DNA of 64,000 nt from Diphasiastrum complanatum. Lineage: Eukaryota > Streptophyta > Lycopodiopsida > Lycopodiales > Lycopodiaceae. A program made the position numbers and the translations under genes. This document shows positions 56,930 to 64,000 of the stretch, one piece after another; within the stretch, counting starts at the first letter, position 1, and each line of letters opens with the position of its first letter. The DNA is taken from NCBI GenBank assembly GCA_029204225.1, contig MU832065.1, forward strand, positions 1-64,000, written 5' to 3'. The notes under the pieces were generated by a model. It did no database searches. It saw only the letters and a program-made list of their open reading frames with translations, and had not been told where the DNA came from.

Positions 56930-57653
56930 TGCAGTATTGAAGTATTTAATAAATCAGACGAAACAATAAGGGATTTATTAGTTACTAAAAACTACAAAGA
57001 AGCATACATTCTGACATAATATTGAATGCAATAAGAAGATGGATTGATTCAATAAGTAGCATGTACAAAGTCAGATGACGATGAGCACATTACAATAGCG
57101 AATGAAACCACGTACTCTAAACTATCTCTGAGTAGCTGATAACTCTGTCTAATGCACTTCCGTTGATAAGTAGTAAGAGTTAATAGCAATCTTCCAAACA
57201 TCACGATGATAGACCTATGAGTCTCTTGAAAAGAAGTACTCTTACTCGTGTTATATTCTTCTCACTATATCTTGTGTCTCATCTAATGATCAGCTATTTA
57301 TACTAAAGCAATTTAAGCTTATCAAATTAGGGCAGCGTAATTAGGTCGTAGGTCACAATTGGCAGTTAGCCATAGTGTGTTGTCATCCATCTAGTTAGGC
57401 CTTCCCAGCAATTTATTTGCAAAGTGGTTAGGGCAAGTCTTTAGCTTCATAACAAGCGAAAATAGTAATTGTCTTCCTTCGACTTCTTCGATAGTTCGTC
57501 GAAGTCGTTCGATATGTCAAAGCCACTTGTTGAGCGATTCCCAAGTATTTCTGCAGATTGTGTAGAGACACGAATAAAATTGTAGAACTAAATGGATGTA
57601 GATTAAAGTTTGATATCTGAATGAATCACTCCTGATAGTAGAATAATCCAACA
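56930..57653 (-). repeat. 3' LTR of a minus-strand copia element (outer end tentative)
   Basis: The inner end is at ATCCAACA (57653), followed by CTCTCCTTTAATC, the complement of a purine tract. A minus-strand TATA box GTATAAATAG lies at 57294-57303. The outer end near 56930 is a guess. The copia RT/RNase H debris at 59.9-60.8 kb is in the same orientation and might be from this element. Confidence 0.5.
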
Positions 57654-58530
57654 CTCTCCTTTAATCGGAATCCATGAATGTATTGACCTTCAAACTTAGT
57701 TCTGCACAAAATTTTGTTGGATTTATCTCCTCTACTCTCCTAAATCCCATGTTAATCTAGTTCCATTCATTGCTGCATATCTACTTGCATTGTCGCACAA
57801 CTTAACTATTAAAGACGAGTAAGTGAAGATGGCCGACATATCGGAGTTTGATGAACTATCATATAGGCCCAACCTGGATGACATATGGGGGAAGCCCGAC
57901 TTATTGACCTCCTCACGCTTATCCTTTGTACTATGTAACCAACTTGACAATGACAACAGCCACGATCTTCTCCCTAACGGCACAACGGCTCCACGCCATC
58001 TCTTATACACTCATCTGCATAAATGTAAATAGCACATAGATCATTTAACAAGTATGCAATTGATCAATGATCAAGAACACGGATTATTGAATCCGATGAG
58101 ACAGACATAGTAGATGCTTTCATGCATTGATTCTCCTCTTCAGACGGATCGTCAGTAATAAGCTCATAGCTTTTACAGTTTGTAGTTAGCTTTGTGAGCA
58201 CGCGGTTTCGACCACTATTGTCTTGTGCTCACTTGCATTACTGACTTTATTTCGTTACAATCAATTTGAATAAAGGTTGTCTAGTTCTGCATTCAGGTTC
58301 TGTCAGTATTTGCAATGTTTTCTGCTCTCTGTCTGACCATCTGATTGCTTTGTCTGTTTGTTTGCTCTTGCTTCAGCTATCACCGCGCACCTAGCTCTAA
58401 ACTTAACTTCAATATAAGATGTTTATCAACGTCAGAATCCTTCTTCTTTCTTAAATGCTTCAACATTTGAAAATCCAGGTCAAGCTAGTTATGATCATCT
58501 GGAGACAATGCGAAACAACAAGAGAAAGCA
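57654..58530. other. Non-coding stretch
   Basis: Short opposed open frames at 57732-58032 without signatures. Part may be the decayed end of the copia pol that should follow the LTR; no motif proves it. The right part may be leader of the gypsy gag at 58594. Confidence 0.3.
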
Positions 58531-58539
58531 ACAAGTATG

Positions 58540-58583
58540 TGATAATCAACCTATTTGGTTGCAACCAAATAGGTTGATTATCA
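58540..58583. repeat. Perfect 44-bp palindrome
   Basis: TGATAATCAACCTATTTGGTTG is followed with no spacer by its exact reverse complement, centred between 58561 and 58562. It lies 11 bp upstream of a gypsy gag open frame. It could extrude as a cruciform or fold as a hairpin in RNA. No pairing extends beyond 22 bp per arm. Confidence 0.97.
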
Positions 58584-58593
58584 TCCTGCTGGT

Positions 58594-60090
58594 GTGGTTG
58601 CTCAAGATCCACAACAATGGGTACTACAAGAGCTCGAGTCATACAACAAATTGCCATCTCATTATCGGAATGCTGTAAGTTTTAATACTCATATGAATAT
58701 CATGGATCGCGCTCAAAAGAATCAAGGGTTTAAGAGGGATGGTAATGATTTTAAAGATAAAATCTTCATGCCTAACTTCAGTGGAAACAACGATACTCCA
58801 GAGGTGGAAGAATGGCCACACAAATTGGATAAATATTTTCAATTATTTCCAAGGACTGATCAAGCAAAAATTGCTTATGCTTCACTACACTTCGAGGGTC
58901 CAACTTATGTTTGGTGGAAGAAAGTTGAGGCTGATCCACATGTTCAACTAGCGATATACAATTGGTTGCATTCAAGAAATTGTGTACTAAGGTTCTTTTG
59001 AATCCATTTCAAGAGAAAATGTTTTTTCAAGGTTGGTGTTCAGCTCAATAAACGGGCTCAGTCCAAGATTATAATCGTGAATTTTGACAATTGACACTTA
59101 AGGTCAAACTGGACAAAAGTGCACATTTACACCGATATATCCATGAGTTACAACCTCAAATTGGTGCAGATGTGGAAGCAACTAGATGTACAAGTTTGGA
59201 TTCAACAATGCAATTAGCTTTGATCCATGAACAGAAATACCCTTCAACGACAAAAATGTACCAAAAACAAGGGACGACTGCAATCAACACATCTTATAAT
59301 ACGTTTGGGGTTCCAAAGTCTCAGTCTGGTACTAGTCAATTTTATAAGTCAAACATCTCAATTGGAGTCTTCAAGGATAACAAAAATAACAATAATACCA
59401 ACAAGGGTACTATTGTGCATTATCCAACAGTCAAAGTTGGCGATAAATCGGGAACTAAAGTTGTTAGGAAGGGAACGATATCTACAATGACGAGCAATCA
59501 AAAGCCAAGACCTGTTCAGAGACTATCGGACGACCAAGAGAGGAAACTTAGAGCATTGGGGCTTTGCTTCAGATGCCAGGAGAAATATGACAAGGATCAT
59601 TGGAAGTATGTAAATTTTGTAAACAAGAGATTCGATTTTGCGGAAATTCCAGTGAGGAAAATCAATCAGGCAAAGAGGAAGTTGAAAATTTATTGAGTGA
59701 AGATGACATTCAAATATTGCAAGAATGTCAATGTGACTTAATTGATGATGAAGGGTTGTAGATTGATAACAAGAGATGATAGAAATGCGTCGATAGGAAG
59801 GACATGGATGCATCACTCATGTTCATGTCCTTAAACACATTCAATGGTTCCCAGTTTGCTAAGACTTTCCGTATTAAAGCAAAAATTAATGGTAGAGAGA
59901 TTTATATTTAAGTGGAAGTACGCATAACTTTTTCAAGTGTCATTCAATTAGGAGTTGTAATATAGCTACTGTGAAGATTTCGAAGCCATTGAGAGTACAG
60001 ATTGCTGATGGAAATTTCATCAATATATACTCTGATACAATAGAAGATAGAGCTATCAAAGTTTGCTTGCTACTGTTCCATGAAATATGA
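58594..60090 (+). pseudogene. Ty3/gypsy gag and protease remnant
   Basis: 58594-59001 contains NDFKDKIFMPNFSGNNDTPEVEEW, YFQLFPRTDQAKIAYASLHFEG and YVWWKKVE, the gag core. After a shift, 59091-59696 continues with LDKSAHLHRYIHELQP and ends in a knuckle-like LCFRCQEKYDKDHWK (one His/Cys set incomplete). Beyond 59800 a protease-like part is readable across stops: SLNTFNGSQFAKTFRIKAKINGREIYI and ISKPLRVQIADGNFI. The catalytic D[ST]G is missing. No RT follows in this orientation. Confidence 0.8.
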
Positions 60091-60780
60091 CCATTGTTGA
60101 GGAAGAATGTAAATCTAGATGTGGATTTATGAGTGTCTACATCTCCTACCCAACTTGCATCTGAATAACCATTGAGAATATTGAGTTTGTCATTGTCGAC
60201 TACTCCATAACAAATGCATAAGTCCAAAAGTAGCTCGAATATATCTCATAACTCTTATAAGAGCTTTGAAACTTTCACAACTTGCTTCGTAGAGGTTTCA
60301 ATCCCTTTATAATCTTTCATTCCAATCTTTTCTAAGATAGAAGTAGCATATTTTGATTGGCTAATGAAAGTAAAACCATTGCTTCTAGAGACTTCTATAC
60401 CAAGTATGAACTTAAGAAGTCCTAGATCTACCATCTTGAATTCACTAGACAAGGCTAAATTGGCATCTCTTATGCCATCAAGATCATTTCAATACTATCA
60501 TCAACATACAAAACCAAAATAGTGATCTTTCCATCACTACATTTGACATACAATGAAGGCTCGTAAGAGCTTATCACAAAACCAATAGAGTAGAGATAGT
60601 TGTAGGCTTCAAGGATGTTGGCAGTTTGCCTAACTCCATAGCAGATGCTGAGAGTTGTCGTTGCTTGGATGTACTTTATGACCTTTGTTAGCGCTTTCCA
60701 ATGGGCTACGTCTGGATTTAATAGGATCAGTAAGTGTAGACTTTTTAATACCATTGTCACCCCATAGCCTTGTATGCAGC
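59960..60780 (-). pseudogene. Copia RT and RNase H debris, rearranged
   Basis: Minus strand, three open pieces: 60470-60760 (SIGFVISSYEPSLYVKCSDGK and LVLYVDDSIE, the RT active site), 60255-60452 (FKMVDLGLLKFILGIEV, SQSKYATSIL), and 59940-60227 (NGYSDASWVGD, SNLSSIV-like RNase H start). In the first piece an RNase H-type block (HWKALTKVIKYIQATTTLSICYGV) lies upstream of the RT block, so the order is scrambled. It overlaps the end of the plus-strand gypsy protease. Confidence 0.8.
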
Positions 60781-61021
60781 AGAGACATGGTGTGGTATAG
60801 ACGTATGTATCATCTGAATCTGAGGAGTCTCTATGACATGAGCAAGAAGGAACTTTTGAATGGTCTTAAACTCTAATATGCACATATTTCAAAAAACTAT
60901 ACTTATGTTTAGGTAACAACTATATATGGTAAACAATACGACCACATACGCAAACATACAAAATTCAAAAGATTAATTAGGATCCATATATGTAAATTGA
61001 TGAAATCATTCATCTATATAT
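60781..61021. other. Spacer
   Basis: No feature recognised. Confidence 0.3.
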
Positions 61022-61702
61022 GTGCCATATGTGATTAATAGAAGTACCTATATCAAACCAAGGATTGAACTTTGTGAGTTAACGATGACAGTCGAAGTGG
61101 CACTTAGCCAACCAGACTTTGATCTCTGGAGAGAAGCTATGGACAGAGAGTATTCCTCTTTGATCAAGAATCAGACATGGTCATTAGTCAAAGCTCCTAT
61201 TGGCTGCAATATTATTGATTGAAAATAGATCTTTAAGATCAAATATAATGCCAACGAAGTGATTGATCGAAGGAAGGCTAGACTGGTAGCACAAGGATTC
61301 ACCCAAATTTTGAATGTTGACTACAGTGAGACTTTTAGTCCAGTCATCAAACATTCATCGATTCGAATGCTCATGTCTTATGCTGCAGCTGCCGACCTCG
61401 AAGTACATCAACTCGATGTACAAACAGCCTATCTGAATGAGGTTATACAAGAAGATATCTACATGATCCAGCCCGAAGGATACGTTTTGGAAGGCATGAA
61501 AAATCATGTCTATAAACTCCATAAAGCATTGTACGTCTTGAAACAGTCTGTCGGAGTTTGGTTTCAGAGGATCAACACATTTCTCATTGAACAAGGATTT
61601 AAACCAAGCACTGTTGATTGCAACGTTTATTCAAAGTCAGTGCAGCAATCCTTCATTATCATCACCTTGTATGTTGATGATACGTTGCTCTTCAGCAACA
61701 AT
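61022..61702 (+). pseudogene. Copia reverse transcriptase fragment
   Basis: EVALSQPDFDLWREAMDREYSSLIKNQTW, two stops near 61220, then RKARLVAQGFTQILNVDYSETFSPVIKHSSIRML, HQLDVQTAYLNEVIQEDIYM, and LYVDDTLLFS at about 61670. All are RT blocks in correct order, with the catalytic YVDD intact. It breaks off just after YVDD at about 61702, where unrelated sequence begins. Confidence 0.9.
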
Positions 61703-62280
61703 GCCAATATGGGGTGGATGAGATATCCCGTAACATCTTCCATGAAGTTGAGACGGTCTAGTTTCTTCGAGTCCTTTGGCATGTGGAAGGACTTGTGAAC
61801 TCCTGTCAGCCATTCCTGATCCACCCATGCTTGGAATCGTTTCATCCAGGGATCTCCAAGGAATGCAGCTCGGTAATATACGCGAGCGATTGGCAGCTGG
61901 TCTTCAACTTTGTCGAAAGCGAGTGCCTTATTTGGATCAAAAAATATGGAGCAAAGGAAATCATCCTATTTTGTTTCAATGCCCATTAAATATTCCAAGT
62001 CCCGGGCGTAAGTGGCTGCCACACGGACTGTGGGATCGGGGCAATTGATGTAGTGACTGACGAATGCAGAGAGAGCCCTTTTGGCATCTACATCCGTTGT
62101 CCACCCATATTCGGATTTGATGATTGGCCAGTTGAAATTGTTGAGTGTGATCTGGTCCAGAGGAGTGCCGCATTCCGCCCATTTGGATCTTCTTGGACAT
62201 GGCAGGAAATGCGCATTCACCCGTAACTGTTGCGGACTCGTCACGCAAGCCCTGATGGCAAATGAGATGAAAAAATAAGA
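61700..62280 (-). pseudogene. Unrecognised protein-coding fragment, one in-frame stop
   Basis: One minus frame stays open from about 62270 to 61700 except for a TAG near 61970. It has balanced, coding-like composition: FNWPIIKSEYGWTTD, RALSAFVSHYINCPDPTVRV, ARDLEYLMGIE, DPNKALAFDKVEDQLPIARV, DPWMKRFQAWVDQEWLTG, LNFMEDVTGYLIHP. It fits no gag, pol or transposase family I know. An acceptor-like TTTGCCATCAG precedes it on the minus strand. It sits between a truncated copia RT and an LTR. Candidates are a captured host gene exon, a gene of an unfamiliar element or an old viral insertion; I cannot choose. Confidence 0.5.
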
Positions 62281-62373
62281 TTCACAAAAAATGCATCTCA
62301 AATCCATTGGGATTGTTTGTGCATTGGAGATATGTCTTATTCCATCATTCATGAATATCAAAGTCCATATTAT

Positions 62374-63075
62374 TGTGAAGAACTGCCAAAAATTGGCAAA
62401 TCTAGCTTGATCAAAAACCATGTAGTATAATGTAAATTTTGTACATAAGTGGATTCCACACATGTGAGGCCAATATGCCACATGGAAATCCACTCTTAAT
62501 GTAGGTTAGGTCAAGTCCATAGGGTTGGTCATGTCATTTTGGTAGTGATTCCTAGTTTATAGGACCTACATCCTAGATTTAAGGTGAAAATTTGACAAAC
62601 TAGCTATCTACCAAGCATGACTCTAGGAAATAGACTAGGGTCTCATTTTAGGGCAAAAAGGCTGAGTTAGCTTCTTTATTACATGCTGGAAATGCACCTA
62701 ACTTCAAGAAGGAAGTCGAATTTGCTATGTATTCCAAGCTCCCATAGTGAGAAGATTGAAAAATTTTGGAGCTCATTGGCAATCTCAAGCTAGTTCACTA
62801 TGTACATTGAGTTTTTGTGATCCAAATGAAACCAAATCAATTTCTACTTGTTTCTCAGGTTGAAGGCCATACTACAGCCTGTAGTACACATGTGTGGGCT
62901 TGGATTTCATTGTTGATCAATGCTTTAAATTGTTAATGCTTGTTGTTTGTCAAATTGCCAATCTAGATCAACTTTTTTGTGTCTAGTTTTTTGATAGATT
63001 GTTAAGCAAGCATCCAATCACTCTTGTGGATCTTTTGTAGATCCATTTATGGTCCTAAAGTACAGCACTTTCACA
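62374..63075 (+). repeat. 5' LTR of a diverged relative of element A
   Basis: 702 bp from TGTGAAGAAC to TTTCACA, then an exact PBS. Ordered blocks match the element A LTR (TTGGCAAATCTAGC, TAGTGATTCCTA, TACCAAGCATGACTCT, TTATTACATGCTGGA, GGTATCAGAGCCAAGTACAAG). At the place of A's CACACGTGTG it has CACATGTGTG (62887-62896). The 3' LTR is off the window, so no TSD can be tested. Confidence 0.88.
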
Positions 63076-63087
63076 TGGTATCAGAGC
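63076..63087 (+). other. PBS of the right-edge copia element
   Basis: Exact TGGTATCAGAGC abutting the LTR; plus orientation. Confidence 0.92.
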
Positions 63088-63106
63088 CAAGTACAAGAGC
63101 ATAAGC

Positions 63107-63927
63107 TGTGAGAAATTGGCAAAAATCTAGCTTGGTATTTTTTAATGATAGAAGTTTGTAAGTGAATCTCACATGTGTGGAGGATGTTCCCACGTGTGGA
63201 GAATTGTAAAGTAAATCAAAATGTTTGATATAGGGGTCTCATAGAATTTCATAGTCAAGCATTTAGGTGTAGGATGTTGATAGGGTCAAATTTGGCATAG
63301 ATGGCAAATTATCCATTTCCACTTGTAATGCCAATATTGAGCCAAAATAGAGCCAAACTTGTGCCAATTAGAGTGTAGACAAGTGTCATGCTTTTGTTTG
63401 ATGAAGCTTAAGAGGTCCAATAGGATTTAGAGGTGGAACCTTGTGAGGTCCAATAGAAAATTGAGGTGTGCTTGAATATAGTCCAATAGAATTTAGAGGT
63501 GCATGGATCAATGGTCCAATAGGATTAAGAGGTGGCAAAGTGTGATCCAATCATAGTTAAGCATAGTGGTAGCTCATGAATCTATTAGTATCATTGTACT
63601 CCTCCTTTTGGATCTAATTGATTTTGAGATTGAGTGGATTTTGAGTGTCATTGAATTTCTAGCTTTCTCTCTCTACCCGAGAGCTCATGATGGTTTTTCT
63701 CTCTCTACCCGAGGAGAGCAGCTTGTTTTTACTTAGAATACTTTTGGAACACTTCCCACACGTGTAAGTGAGAGTTGGAAGTGATTGAATGCATGTAGTA
63801 GTTTGTTTTTGCCATAGAATCAAAGATAGATCTTGAATCTCAATCTAGTCTTGATCTTGGTGCATCTACACACCTTAGGAGATCACAAGTACATGTAGTG
63901 GACAATCCACACGTGTGAAATTCAGCA
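63107..63927. repeat. Probable solo LTR nested in the leader (821 bp)
   Basis: The leader of the right-edge element matches element A's leader before and after this block, and the block itself has no counterpart there. It starts TGTGAGAAAT and ends TTCAGCA, and is flanked by TAAGC on both sides (63102-63106; 63928-63932; the match extends to GCATAAGC). No PBS, PPT or coding sequence is inside. The start resembles LTRs of the A family. It includes CACACGTGTG at 63908-63917 and a near copy (CACACGTGTA) at 63757. Confidence 0.7.
63908..63917. promoter_or_regulatory. CACACGTGTG palindrome in the solo LTR
   Basis: Exact G-box-core palindrome ten bases from the right end of the solo LTR. Confidence 0.6.
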
Positions 63928-64000
63928 TAAGCCATTGATTTAATGCAAATCCAATTTTTAGCAAGTTTTGGTGCTAAAAACTAGTATTGAGAGGGCAAGC
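63928..64000 (+). other. Continuation of the right-edge element leader
   Basis: GCCATTGATT, TTTTTAGCAAGTTTTGGTGC and CTAGTATTG..AGGGC match element A positions 16812-16882 in order. The element continues past the window end. Confidence 0.8.

Noticed and set aside
61637..61845. Continuation of the copia RT frame to 61798
   Set aside because: RT similarity ends at about 61702; the rest of that plus frame is the shadow of the minus-strand coding fragment.
61976..62248. Alternative minus frame over the unknown fragment
   Set aside because: His/Gln/Arg/Ser-rich composition typical of a shadow frame; the frame ending LEYLMGIE has more natural composition and continues farther.

Overview
This window is nuclear DNA of a land plant with a large, retrotransposon-filled genome. 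The evidence is Ty1/copia and Ty3/gypsy LTR elements primed by plant initiator tRNA-Met sites (TGGTATCAGAGC), plant-type GT-AG introns, AT-rich spacers, and one ordinary plant gene, a RING-type E3 ubiquitin ligase of the RF298/RF4 family. The species cannot be fixed by eye. The ligase protein is divergent outside its conserved blocks, so a gymnosperm or fern is as possible as an angiosperm. I see no rRNA gene, no convincing functional tRNA gene, no CRISPR array, no bacterial operon and no organelle genes.

Layout. 1-2.7 kb: edge of a minus-strand LTR element (PBS plus LTR with a long AG microsatellite). 4.5-5.0 kb: decayed chromodomain end and 3' LTR of a gypsy element. 5-13 kb: mostly non-coding, with a dispersed repeat at 9.5 kb, a trimer of tRNA-like (pol III box A/box B) units at 10.7-11.05 kb and an LTR-like block near 12.5 kb. 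13.3-16.0 kb: two unrecognised open stretches, one a plausible two-exon acidic protein. 16.1-28.26 kb: the best-preserved structure, copia element A (plus strand, TSD ATGAT) whose 3' LTR is split by copia element B (minus strand, TSD AGAAA). Both have LTR pairs about 99% identical and almost open gag-pol frames broken by a few point lesions. 28.7-32.4 kb: two broken copia pieces. 32.4-37.5 kb: a gypsy composite (chromovirus-like gag to RNase H joined to a Tat-like integrase). 40.7-46.1 kb: more gypsy and copia debris, including an intact chromodomain end, PPT and 3' LTR. 46.3-49.3 kb: minus-strand gypsy gag, PBS, LTR and a protease fragment. 50.9-54.5 kb: the RF298-like gene on the minus strand. 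54.8-58.5 kb: tandem repeats, a second long CT microsatellite and a minus-strand copia 3' LTR. 58.5-61.7 kb: gypsy gag-protease and two opposed copia RT fragments. 61.7-62.3 kb: an unrecognised protein-coding fragment. 62.4-64.0 kb: the 5' LTR of a relative of element A whose leader carries a probable nested solo LTR, running off the window.

The only gene likely to work for the host is the RF298-like ligase; the rest records successive transposition and decay. The observation most worth following is a 10-bp palindrome, CACACGTGTG (G-box core), found seven times exactly and confined to LTRs or LTR-element leaders of several families. In the older relative of element A the same position reads CACATGTGTG, as expected from CpG decay. 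I did not find a clearly new biological system.
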